From contig NZ_JAPDHV010000007.1 in assembly GCF_025971925.1 (NCBI RefSeq), positions 1 through 64,000 of the forward strand: a DNA stretch of 64,000 nucleotides. The letters run 5' to 3'. Both the position numbers and the translations under genes were made by a program. Below are positions 44,997 to 52,560 of the stretch, piece after piece. The DNA comes from Chryseobacterium oryctis (GTDB lineage: Bacteria; Bacteroidota; Bacteroidia; Flavobacteriales; Weeksellaceae). The notes below the pieces were generated by a model. It searched no databases. It saw only the letters and a program-made list of their open reading frames with translations, and was not told where the DNA came from. Positions within the stretch are counted from its first letter, which is position 1; every line of letters begins with the position of its first letter.

Positions 44997-45100
44997 AATT
45001 ATATTTTATTTGATTATCACAATATTATGATCAATTTTTTTGCCAAATATTAATAAAAACAGAACAAACACATGTAAATATTCAATCTTTTCTCTGAGGA

Positions 45101-45143
45101 AAAAAAGATTCTTTCTCAATTGAGGGAAAAGGAAAGAATCTTT
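45101..45143 (-). terminator. Terminator at the end of the surface-protein operon
   Basis: A perfect 12-bp stem (AAAGATTCTTTC / GAAAGAATCTTT, arms at 45104-45115 and 45132-45143) with a 16-nt loop. On the minus strand it is followed by TTT and pyrimidines. It lies 46 bp after the stop of the last surface-protein gene. Confidence 0.7.
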
Positions 45144-45188
45144 AGGTTGTGTTTTTAGAATCTTGCGGAATATTAATTATTTTTTCAT

Positions 45189-46403
45189 CTATAAAGCCGT
45201 GTAAGTAATAAATATCGTTGAACCAGGCGCCTCTTTGTACTGCTCATTTGCGCCTCGAGAAAGTGCACTCTTCACTTCAATTGTTGCATTGGCAGATAAA
45301 ATCACAGTTTTAGTAATATTAGATGTACCAGTAGCGCCGTTCCACCTTGAACCAATAAGGCTTACTGTATTACCTCCTGCTGTCAATTGTAAAGCAACTC
45401 CCAAACGACCATCAGCTCCTCCTCCCTCATTTAGCACAGGAATTTCAGAAAAGTTGCCCCAAACCTCAATAGTATAAATACCAGCTTTTACAGCTTTAAA
45501 AGTAGTATTATTCACTCTTACAATATATTCATTATTAATTTTGTCTGTACTCTGAATAGCCAATGGTCTGAATGTATTATCTGCGTTTCTGGTTATGGTC
45601 TGCGTACTGGTAGCATATAATGCTAACGATGGTAATGTGATATTAAACTTTTTCAAAACTCCATCACTTGTAATTCCCAAATACCTATCATTATCTCCCA
45701 AATTACCTGAAGTCACAGACCTAAATCTTGCATTTCCATCAACGTCCAATTTATTTTGAGGATCAGTCACTCCTACACCTAAATTTCCAGAAATAAGTCC
45801 ACCTCCCTGAACATCTAGTTTTGCAGCCGGAGTACTTGTTCCAACTCCTAGCCTCCCTGAAATGAGTCCTGTTCCCTGAACATCAAGCCTTTCTGCCGGA
45901 GTGCTTGTTCCAAGTCCCACCCTGTTATTTGCAGCATCTACAGAAAATGTAATACCATCAACAGAAAATCCATTAACAGCGTTTGATCTAAATGCTAATG
46001 TATTATCACCTTGTGTAACTATACGATCTCCTGAAAGAGTTCCATTAGAATTATAAAGGTTAGTATCTTTATCAGTAATTGTTCCTGCATTTAATTTTAC
46101 CCATACACTTCCGTTAAAATAATAATACCCTACAGAATCTATGTTAGCCGCCGTTCCCGCTTGTGTACCTGATGCTATACCATTTATGTAAATTAAAGTA
46201 GATGTAGCCACATCAGTCATTGACTGCGCTCTTTCTCTATTCACTCTCGGTACAAGTAAACCTTCCGGTGTTGAAGATGTACCTGTAGGATTTTTCGCTA
46301 CAATATCAAAACTTGCTTTCGGAGTTGACGTATTCACTCCAATTTGAGAAAACAACGGCGTACATACCCATAGACATCCCATGAGAAAAATTTTCTTCAT
46401 CAT
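45189..46403 (-). CDS. Exported tail-fibre-like protein with C1q/TNF-like end (paralogue 1)
   Basis: A 404-residue exported protein. After the signal peptide (ends LFSQ) comes the head motif IGVNTSTPKASFDIV. Residues about 165-225 hold three tandem copies of LGVGTSTPAxKLDVQG-like repeats separated by LISG, a pattern common in phage fibres. The last about 140 residues are strand-rich (GIYTIEVWGNF, VALQLTAGGNTVSLIGS, TKTVILSANATIEV) and look like a C1q/TNF-type jelly roll. No lipobox and no T9SS C-terminal signal. It is the last gene of a three-gene operon. Confidence 0.65.
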   Translation of the reverse strand: MMKKIFLMGCLWVCTPLFSQIGVNTSTPKASFDIVAKNPTGTSSTPEGLLVPRVNRERAQSMTDVATSTLIYINGIASGTQAGTAANIDSVGYYYFNGSVWVKLNAGTITDKDTNLYNSNGTLSGDRIVTQGDNTLAFRSNAVNGFSVDGITFSVDAANNRVGLGTSTPAERLDVQGTGLISGRLGVGTSTPAAKLDVQGGGLISGNLGVGVTDPQNKLDVDGNARFRSVTSGNLGDNDRYLGITSDGVLKKFNITLPSLALYATSTQTITRNADNTFRPLAIQSTDKINNEYIVRVNNTTFKAVKAGIYTIEVWGNFSEIPVLNEGGGADGRLGVALQLTAGGNTVSLIGSRWNGATGTSNITKTVILSANATIEVKSALSRGANEQYKEAPGSTIFITYTAL

Positions 46404-46450
46404 TTATTTTTTTAGAATCTTAAAATTATTTGTGTTTTTGTAATAATTGA

Positions 46451-47362
46451 TTATAATTTAGTGACGATTAGATAACCATAATTATCACTCCCTGCAGGTA
46501 AATTCATCCTACATGATTCTGTATTGTAACTATCCCCACCTGCATAATTAATAAACAATGCCACTTTTTCGTTCACTGAAGTACTCTGATAAGCTACCAC
46601 CATTTTTTGGGGATTTGCGTAAGCATAACTGGAAGAAGTAATTCCTCCTGAAGCATTTCTCCTAGCAATAACATAGTCTCTAAAAATGGTATTAGTAGAA
46701 TAAGTAGAACTTCCACTAGCAGCTGTTGCAAATAGTGTATTTAAAGCTATCTGCCCTGTATCTCCCACTGTTGTTGGTAAGCCACTACAAAAAGCAGTCT
46801 GATACATTTCAAAAAGATAAACACCTGGCTCTGGTACAGTTAAATAACTTACGTTATTTACAGATTGTCCGTTTACTGTAGCCGAAGTATCTGTTCCAAA
46901 ACTAAATCCTACTGTATTTCCCTTAATATCAGAATTATTTTCAAAAGGGATATTAGTATAAGAATTGGTATTAGAAAGAGTAAAATCTCCAAATGATGTA
47001 CTTCTTTTGAAATAAAAATATTTTGTACTTGTAAACTGAGCCTTGGCTGCCCCTGCGCCATCTACCGCAAATAAGCTATATGGAGCAGATAAAACCGGTA
47101 AATCCTCATGTTTCACATCTGCTTTCACATGTAATAAATCTGTTGCATTAGACGTTCCTATATTAATTCCTACATTACCATTATCATGTAGTTTCATCAT
47201 TTCCAAATCTGTAGAATTATTAATCTCTAATGCTTTTGTTGTTGGGGAACTCGTTTTTGAAATAACATCTAATAGTGCAGAAGGTGAATCTGTATTTATC
47301 CCGACTTGACCGAAAGCCTTACCGTAAACTAGAATAAAACATATCAATATTTTCGTTTTCAT
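46451..47362 (-). CDS. Exported surface-protein paralogue 2, C1q/TNF-like end
   Basis: A 303-residue exported protein with signal ending AFGQ and head VGINTDSPSALLDVIS, then NGNVGINIGTSNATDLLHV. The C-terminal part carries PEPGVYLFEMYQTAFCSG (about 190) and EKVALFINYAGGDSY (about 270), ending YLIVTKL. The spacing of these strands is the same as in the neighbour at 47374-48303, including two Cys that could pair (FCSG and ESCR). Middle gene of the operon, 11 bp after its paralogue. Function unknown; an oligomeric surface or matrix protein is likely. Confidence 0.65.
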   Translation of the reverse strand: MKTKILICFILVYGKAFGQVGINTDSPSALLDVISKTSSPTTKALEINNSTDLEMMKLHDNGNVGINIGTSNATDLLHVKADVKHEDLPVLSAPYSLFAVDGAGAAKAQFTSTKYFYFKRSTSFGDFTLSNTNSYTNIPFENNSDIKGNTVGFSFGTDTSATVNGQSVNNVSYLTVPEPGVYLFEMYQTAFCSGLPTTVGDTGQIALNTLFATAASGSSTYSTNTIFRDYVIARRNASGGITSSSYAYANPQKMVVAYQSTSVNEKVALFINYAGGDSYNTESCRMNLPAGSDNYGYLIVTKL

Positions 47363-47373
47363 AATTTTTATTA

Positions 47374-48303
47374 TTATAATTTTGAAATATTCATCGTTAC
47401 TTTATTAGACAGTCCCGGAGGTGTTGCAAAAGAACATACATTAGTGGTAAATGTATCCCCAAATCCATAGTTAACAAAAAGAGCTATTTTTTCATTAGCT
47501 GTTGTTGTTTCAAAAATCAAATATACCGTATGCGGAAGTGCAAAATTATAAGGATCTGTAATCACAGAACCAGTACTATTTCTTCTTGGCAAACCATTAT
47601 AACGAACTACCGCCTGCCTTGTGTAACTAGTACTACCCGCATTAGCTTTAAACAAAGCCGTACCAATACCAAGCATATTACCTGAAGCAGTTGTTGGCTC
47701 TCCTGTACAAGATGTATAATAGTTTAAATTTATCTTATAAACCCCTGGTTCCGGAAAGGAAATGTATCTCACATTCGTAGGAGGAGTAGTAACATTTGTA
47801 CCGTCTACCGATAAAGAAACCGTTGCGTCTGTTCCAAAAACTGCTGCAATAGTATTTGTCACAGATTGTGTTGCTGTGAGCGGAATATTAGTATAAACGC
47901 CAGTGTTTGATAATGAAAATGCAGTAGTAGTTGTTGTTGATGCCAGTTGCATATAAAGATATTTAGTAGGTTCCGGGGTATAAGTTCCAACAGTCCCATC
48001 CGATTTTATAGCAAGAGGAGATACACTACCCGTAACTGAGGGAAGATCTTCATATCTTACACTTCCCTTTGTATGAAGTTTTGCCGTAGGATTAGCAACA
48101 TTAATTCCTACATTCCCATTATCAAGAACAGTAAGCATTTCTGTTCCGCCTGAATTATTAATTTCAAGAGCCTTGGTCGCGCTTGTATTTCCTTTTGACT
48201 TAATATCCAAAGTTGCCGATGGATTAGTTTCATTTATACCTACTTGAGCATATATAAGTGCGGTAAGTAATACATTAAAGAAAAATAATAAACGTTTTCT
48301 CAT
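47374..48303 (-). CDS. Exported surface-protein paralogue 3, C1q/TNF-like end
   Basis: A 309-residue exported protein, clearly a paralogue of the next gene: signal ending IYAQ, head VGINETNPSATLDIKS, NALEINNS-like and DNGNVGINVANPTAKLHTKG. The end domain has PEPGVYKINLNYYTSCTGEP and EKIALFVNYGFGDTF plus VCSFATPPG. It is the first gene of the operon. Its promoter region holds an 11-bp repeat array and a TAGATTTG -7 box. The long 5' region (about 190 nt from the -7 box to the start) leaves room for control elements. Confidence 0.65.
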   Translation of the reverse strand: MRKRLLFFFNVLLTALIYAQVGINETNPSATLDIKSKGNTSATKALEINNSGGTEMLTVLDNGNVGINVANPTAKLHTKGSVRYEDLPSVTGSVSPLAIKSDGTVGTYTPEPTKYLYMQLASTTTTTAFSLSNTGVYTNIPLTATQSVTNTIAAVFGTDATVSLSVDGTNVTTPPTNVRYISFPEPGVYKINLNYYTSCTGEPTTASGNMLGIGTALFKANAGSTSYTRQAVVRYNGLPRRNSTGSVITDPYNFALPHTVYLIFETTTANEKIALFVNYGFGDTFTTNVCSFATPPGLSNKVTMNISKL

Positions 48304-48505
48304 TTTAGTTTAGTTTTAGTGTTAAAAAGGAGCAAATAATATATTCTCTCCTAGTCATAAAATCATAATAACCTAATTTAAATTACTAAAGCATTAAAGT
48401 TTTGTCTGAAATCTATTTTGTATGGTTAACAAATAGTATTAAGAAAAAATTGGGGGAGTCTTTTATACATTCAAAGTTCTCTGTTAGTAGTTTTTATTTT
48501 ATATA

Positions 48506-48513
48506 CAAATCTA
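48506..48513 (-). promoter_or_regulatory. Putative -7 box of the surface-protein operon
   Basis: The minus strand reads TAGATTTG, matching TAnnTTTG. No TTG lies at the normal -33 distance; the 11-bp repeat array starts 23 bp upstream instead. That suggests an activator-dependent promoter. Confidence 0.45.
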
Positions 48514-48535
48514 TCGTATAACTAAATCAAACAGC

Positions 48536-48566
48536 ACTGCATTCACACTGCATTTACACTGCAATA
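48536..48566. repeat. Three tandem 11-bp repeats, possible operator
   Basis: The units are ACTGCATTCAC, ACTGCATTTAC and a partial ACTGCAATA. Period is 11 bp, about one helical turn, so bound proteins would sit on one face. The same unit occurs twice at 52454-52475 in front of another gene of the cluster. Confidence 0.7.
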
Positions 48567-48717
48567 AATCAAACAGATTGATTTTCAAATCAAAAACACC
48601 TATTTCCAATACTCCTATTTATACTTTATCTGAAACTTTTTTACTTGCTTACCAACAATCTTCTAAAATTTTGACAAAGTACTTCAATTAGTATATTTTT
48701 CATCCCCAATTCAACAA

Positions 48718-49038
48718 CTAACTCATTATCATCTTTTTCCACTTTGCTATCGTATTTCTACTGAGTTTAAAATGGCTAGCCAATTGAGTATTATTTAATT
48801 TATTTTTTATCTGATATTCTAATATTTCCTGAATAGCCGAACGATTGTAAGCCTTATTTTTTTGATTAAAAGCAATACACTCTCTGTCTCCCGAATCAAA
48901 TATTAATGAATTGAGTTTAATAATATCTAAAGCAGACAATTGCTTCTTCAAAAGAAAAGATTGACATTTTTCCTTTTTATCAGGATGCTTTTTTATAATG
49001 ATATCGTTATATATACGTCTGTAATCCGGACGACTCAT
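48718..49038 (-). CDS. Small HTH regulator, second of a coupled pair
   Basis: About 106 residues from the Met at 49038, which overlaps the stop of the upstream gene as ATGA; an earlier in-frame Met at 49059 exists. It starts MSRPDYRRIYNDIIIKKHP. The C-terminus has a helix-turn-helix (NKLNNTQLASHFKLSRNTIAKWKKM). The middle is Lys-rich with helices around SALDIIKLNSLIF. Similar gene pairs occur repeatedly in Chryseobacterium genomes (recollection, not a search). It looks like a DNA-binding partner of the upstream protein, not a transposase. Confidence 0.65.
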   Translation of the reverse strand: MSRPDYRRIYNDIIIKKHPDKKEKCQSFLLKKQLSALDIIKLNSLIFDSGDRECIAFNQKNKAYNRSAIQEILEYQIKNKLNNTQLASHFKLSRNTIAKWKKMIMS

Positions 49039-49457
49039 TTCTTGTATTTGCTTGTCCATTTATACAAAGTAGTTTTTGGGATTTTATATTCATTTATGAT
49101 TTGTTGTTTAGTCTTTTCTCCACTTTCAATCAATTCTAAAATAAAATCAATCAATTCTTTAGTATAAATATTCTTTCTGAATTGAGGTGAATTCTGCTTC
49201 TGATCAGAAGCAGAATTTTTAGAATGACCTTGCGGAGAATATAAAATCAGATGCTGAGAATATATCCTAAAAAAATCATATCCAAGCAGTTTACTCCAAC
49301 GCAGAAGCGAATTGGTATCAATGCTTTCTGCACGGTATATATTTTCTACATCTTCTATTTCACATTTAAAGAATTTGCATATACGGTCTATATCTACCCC
49401 ATATTCTTTAACTCGCTGATGAATCTCTGAGCCTATATGAATGTATTTAAATTGCAT
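49035..49457 (-). CDS. Small HTH regulator, first of a coupled pair
   Basis: A 140-residue soluble protein. Residues 1-75 (IHIGSEIHQRVKEYGVDIDR, FFKCEIEDVENIY, LLRWSKLLGYDFFRIYSQ) look like an Xre-type helical domain. After a polar Ser/Gln linker, residues 95-140 form a second HTH resembling the start of IS3-type OrfA (FILELIESGEKTKQQI, YKIPKTTLYKW). It is preceded by an AAACACAAA leader and lies 48 bp after an exported-protein gene, so it may be read from that gene's transcript. The two-HTH design suggests a regulator of the surrounding cluster; this is inference. Confidence 0.65.
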   Translation of the reverse strand: MQFKYIHIGSEIHQRVKEYGVDIDRICKFFKCEIEDVENIYRAESIDTNSLLRWSKLLGYDFFRIYSQHLILYSPQGHSKNSASDQKQNSPQFRKNIYTKELIDFILELIESGEKTKQQIINEYKIPKTTLYKWTSKYKK

Positions 49458-49505
49458 AATAGTGGTTACTTTGTGTTTTTTTATTTTTACTTTTTATTTT
49501 TTTAT

Positions 49506-50480
49506 TTATTGTGCTGTAGACAACTGCATTAGTGAAAAGTTTCTACTTTCTGTTAAAGATGCAGGTGCTCCAATTCGTACTTCTGTAGTTGGTTTATTTA
49601 ATGCACCCCAATTCATAGTAAGATACACTTTATCACCAGCATTAAGAGGCACAATACAACTTACATTAATTGGTGTAAACCCTATGGATGATGTGTCATT
49701 ATCAAAATTAGCCCTATTACCACATATTATACTTGAAATTGCCGTCCCGTTTTTAGTAACATTTAAATTGATCCCAGTAAACGCTCCATTCCCTGTAACA
49801 GCTCCTCCACTTCTGAAATAAGAATAACCTTCAATTTTGTATATTCCAGACTCTAAGATATTCCAATAATCACCTGAATCATTCCAATTTGCAGACCCTC
49901 CTTGATTTACTATAATATCCGAAGATGAAAATGGAATAATTTGAGGAATACTATTATTAAAATCTGTAAATGAACTTCCTGTAATAGTTATCAAATCTGA
50001 AGCACTCAATGCAGCTATAGTAGGAGTTGCTTTATTTATTAAAATTGCCACTTCCCATGTAGCTCCACTCGTAGTTCCTTTGCTGATAAGCATTGTATAT
50101 CCTCCCGGAGTAACCGTCACACTTGAAACACCTGCTCCTGACTGATTATCTATAAGCTCAGAGCCGTTAGCTTTAATAGAAAGATTAGCTGTTCCTATAT
50201 TTTTTATGTAGTAAACCCTACCTTTTATATTTCCCGCTGCCGGATATGCTGCCGCTGCTGCAGGTAAAGTAAATGTTCCTGCCGAAGAACCGTCAAATGC
50301 CGTATAAAAATCATTACTCCCAAGTGTTGTGGAAGTTGATACATTTTTATACTGCCCTGCAATAGAACCACTTACAGTAAGAGTACTACCAGGTAAAGTT
50401 GTATTAATACCTACATTTCCTGTTTGGGCACAGCAAAACCCTGATAATGTGAGCAATGCTGAAATTAACAAATTTTTCAT
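49506..50480 (-). CDS. Exported surface-protein paralogue 4, C1q/TNF-like end
   Basis: A 324-residue exported protein: signal ending CCAQ, head GNVGINTTLPGSTLTVSG, then a segment (40-150) rich in Ala/Ser/Thr with IGTANLSIKANGSELI, much like phage baseplate or fibre decoration domains. The last about 150 residues have the jelly-roll pattern ESGIYKIEGYSYFRSG, LNVTKNGTAISSII, CIVPLNAGDKVYLTMNWG. The phrase L-x-A-G-D-x-V-x-L is a typical C1q-domain strand. It precedes the HTH pair on the same strand. Confidence 0.65.
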   Translation of the reverse strand: MKNLLISALLTLSGFCCAQTGNVGINTTLPGSTLTVSGSIAGQYKNVSTSTTLGSNDFYTAFDGSSAGTFTLPAAAAAYPAAGNIKGRVYYIKNIGTANLSIKANGSELIDNQSGAGVSSVTVTPGGYTMLISKGTTSGATWEVAILINKATPTIAALSASDLITITGSSFTDFNNSIPQIIPFSSSDIIVNQGGSANWNDSGDYWNILESGIYKIEGYSYFRSGGAVTGNGAFTGINLNVTKNGTAISSIICGNRANFDNDTSSIGFTPINVSCIVPLNAGDKVYLTMNWGALNKPTTEVRIGAPASLTESRNFSLMQLSTAQ

Positions 50481-50509
50481 GATTGAATTATTTTAAAGTT
50501 GGGATAAAA

Positions 50510-50551
50510 CGCTTAAAAATGATATAGCCCAATATTACAATGAGCTATATC
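50510..50551 (-). terminator. Probable terminator of the S74 fibre gene
   Basis: An 8-bp stem (GATATAGC / GCTATATC, arms at 50521-50528 and 50544-50551) with a 15-nt loop. The minus strand then runs into ATTTTTAAGC. It lies about 22 bp after the stop at 50574. Confidence 0.5.
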
Positions 50552-50573
50552 TGCTATTGATACTTCAGATCAA

Positions 50574-52322
50574 TTAACTTTTTTTCTTCTTTAGTTCTTC
50601 TATTTCCTTTTTCAGCTCTGCAATTTGTTGTTGCTGTTCTTTTACTGCATTTACCAATATTTTAGTAAGAGCACTTTCGTCAAGTTCTCGTTTATCTTTC
50701 AAACCGCTTTTTTGAGTATCATCAATAATACTAACCATATATGGAGCAGCTTTTTCCACATCCTGAGCTATGAAACCAACATATTCTTTATTCAGGTCTT
50801 CATAACCAGATTTTTCATTGTATTTGTAGGTTACAGGAGTAAGTTTATTGATAACATTCAAACCATCTTTAAACTCTACAATGTCTTTCTTCACTCTTCT
50901 GTCTGAGAATGTACCCCAGCTTCCACCTCCTGGTTTGTCAGCAGAACCATTTACGGAAAGTAAAGATGTAGGAGACTGCGTTCCAATTCCAAAATTACCG
51001 GCAGAAGTTATCGTCACTCTTGTTGTGTTATTAGTAAAAAAGTACATAGGCACGGCAGTTTTGCCACCTATATGTATAGAAGTCAAATTACCAAATGCTG
51101 CCCACTGAGCTGCACTACCGTTATCAACAAACATATCGAAATAAGCATCCCCTCCCATTGTTCTTATATTTCCTCTTGTCGGACTTCCAACCCTTAGGTT
51201 TCCATAAGAACTAGTATCAAAAGAGATACTATTATCCCCGTTAACAAATGACAGCGTTCTACCTGCCATATTCACAGTCCTATTAGAAGTAAGCGTTCCA
51301 TCAGCATTATATATATTTTTCATTGCTGAAGATAAATCTACAGTACTACCTGTAACTCCATTTACCGTAGTTGATAGTAAAGAGCCATTCAAAGTATTGC
51401 TTACAGAATTTACCAAAGTTACATCCGGTGTTGCCGTAACTCCATTTACGGAAGAACGCAAAGTATTGGTTGTTGGTTTAGTCAGTGCATTAGAAGTAAT
51501 TATTGAAGCAGTAGGAGCAATACCATTAACATTAGAAGTCAGTGTATTACCTGAAGTAGATAATGTATGTGTAGTTCCGGCTGTAATAGCAGGTTTCAAA
51601 TCTACCGCACTTCCTGCAACTCCATTTACAGATGTTGACAAAGAAGAACCACTCAATGTATTACTTACAGAGCTTACCAAAGTTACATCCGGTGATGCTG
51701 TAACTCCATTTACAGAGGAGCGTAAAGTATTAGTCGCAGGTTTAGTAAGCGCATTAGAGGTAATTATTGAAGCCGTAGGGGCAATTCCATTTACATTCGA
51801 TGTTAATGTATTCCCAGACGTAGATAGTGTATGAGTAGTTGCAGCTGTAACAACAGGTTTCAAATCCAACGAGCTACTAGAAACTCCATTTACAGAACTT
51901 GTAAGATTCGTACCTGATAATGACAACGTATTCGTATTTATTGCTGGGGCAGTAGATGCTATCCCATTTACTGTAGAAGTTATAGTGTTCCCAGAAGTAC
52001 TTAATACGTTAGTCGTAGTAGCTGTAGCCGCTCCTCCTTTACTCAGCACCCATTTAGTTCCGTCATTGTAATATAAAGCAGGTTGTACATCATTCACTGT
52101 TGCAGTATTATACACTATCATCCCGGCTACATGAGCAGATAATGGAGATGGCGAAGTAGTAGAGGTAAGTGCCATTCTTGGAGTCAAAAAGCCTTTATTG
52201 GTAGAAACCACATCCAATACAGCGTCAGAATTAGGTGCAGGAGTATTAATACCTACACTTCCACTTTGGGCAGAATAAACTCCATACAAAATTAGCCCTA
52301 AAAGGGTAGTAAATTTTTTCAT
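50574..52322 (-). CDS. Exported fibre protein with S74 chaperone domain (paralogue 5)
   Basis: A 582-residue exported protein: signal ending YSAQ, head GSVGINTPAPNSDAVLDVVS, then a shaft (about 100-330) built from eight copies of a short motif NTLxSxVNGxxx, including a perfect-length 88-residue duplication (153-240 and 241-328). Residues about 330-470 form a fibre-like beta region (GNLRVGSPTRGNIRT, GIGTQSPTSLLSVNG). The end is a Peptidase_S74 intramolecular chaperone (FSDRRVKKDI, VGFIAQDVEKAAP) and a coiled coil (LKKEIEELKKKKS). S74 domains trimerise fibres and then cut themselves off. First gene after the TPR-HTH regulator. Confidence 0.75.
   Translation of the reverse strand: MKKFTTLLGLILYGVYSAQSGSVGINTPAPNSDAVLDVVSTNKGFLTPRMALTSTTSPSPLSAHVAGMIVYNTATVNDVQPALYYNDGTKWVLSKGGAATATTTNVLSTSGNTITSTVNGIASTAPAINTNTLSLSGTNLTSSVNGVSSSSLDLKPVVTAATTHTLSTSGNTLTSNVNGIAPTASIITSNALTKPATNTLRSSVNGVTASPDVTLVSSVSNTLSGSSLSTSVNGVAGSAVDLKPAITAGTTHTLSTSGNTLTSNVNGIAPTASIITSNALTKPTTNTLRSSVNGVTATPDVTLVNSVSNTLNGSLLSTTVNGVTGSTVDLSSAMKNIYNADGTLTSNRTVNMAGRTLSFVNGDNSISFDTSSYGNLRVGSPTRGNIRTMGGDAYFDMFVDNGSAAQWAAFGNLTSIHIGGKTAVPMYFFTNNTTRVTITSAGNFGIGTQSPTSLLSVNGSADKPGGGSWGTFSDRRVKKDIVEFKDGLNVINKLTPVTYKYNEKSGYEDLNKEYVGFIAQDVEKAAPYMVSIIDDTQKSGLKDKRELDESALTKILVNAVKEQQQQIAELKKEIEELKKKKS
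51339..51602 (-). repeat. 264-bp in-frame repeat in the fibre shaft, unit 2
   Basis: Encodes residues 241-328 of the fibre protein. It is nearly identical in protein to unit 1 but differs at many third codon positions, so the duplication is not recent or is being kept by selection on the protein. Confidence 0.75.
51603..51866 (-). repeat. 264-bp in-frame repeat in the fibre shaft, unit 1
   Basis: Encodes residues 153-240 (DLKPVVTA to VAGSAV). It is followed directly by unit 2 with no gap, and both are whole numbers of codons. Confidence 0.75.
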
Positions 52323-52421
52323 TTGTGTTTTTTTAATCCTTAGTTAATATTCAATTTCACTTCAATTTTGTTTTCATATACTCAAACCAATTTGAGCACT
52401 TTAACAATAAAAACTAGTGAG

Positions 52422-52429
52422 CAAAACTA
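52422..52429 (-). promoter_or_regulatory. Putative -7 box of the S74 fibre gene
   Basis: The minus strand reads TAGTTTTG, matching TAnnTTTG, about 100 bp before the start codon. No good TTG is found at -33. Two 11-bp repeats begin 25 bp upstream, nearly the same distance as at the other promoter of the cluster. Confidence 0.45.
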
Positions 52430-52453
52430 ATGCTTTAACAGAAAAACTTACAT

Positions 52454-52475
52454 ACTGCATTTATACTGCATTAAC
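52454..52475. repeat. Two tandem 11-bp repeats, possible operator
   Basis: The units are ACTGCATTTAT and ACTGCATTAAC, the same motif and period as the three-unit array at 48536-48566. They lie between the TPR-HTH regulator gene and the S74 fibre gene. Confidence 0.7.
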
Positions 52476-52560
52476 ACAAACAATTGACTATCAAGAAAAT
52501 AAAATAATTAAAGACACATATAGAATCATAAATTTCACTTCAAAAAAAAGAATTGTGTTA

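Larger units (their letters stand above)
48304..48717. other. 414-bp intergenic control region
   Basis: A gene-free stretch between the HTH pair and the surface-protein operon; both are on the minus strand. It contains a -7-like box (48506-48513), three tandem 11-bp repeats (48536-48566) flanked by a 12-bp direct repeat TAAATCAAACAG at 48523-48534 and 48565-48576, and a T-rich segment. I see no small ORF or RNA gene in it. Confidence 0.6.

Noticed and set aside
48536..48566. CRISPR array from the short tandem repeats
   Set aside because: Units are 11 bp without unique spacers and no cas gene is present.
48718..49457. IS3-type insertion sequence (OrfA-like HTH)
   Set aside because: There is no DDE transposase ORF, no terminal inverted repeats and no target-site duplication; the two small genes are complete, coupled and sit in a regular operon context.
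51397..51834. 145-residue plus-strand ORF opposite the fibre repeats
   Set aside because: It is a long open frame only because the opposite strand is repetitive; the S74 fibre gene on the minus strand explains the sequence.
45189..52322. Prophage tail region
   Set aside because: The fibre-like proteins have Sec signal peptides and there are no capsid, portal, terminase, tape-measure or lysis genes.
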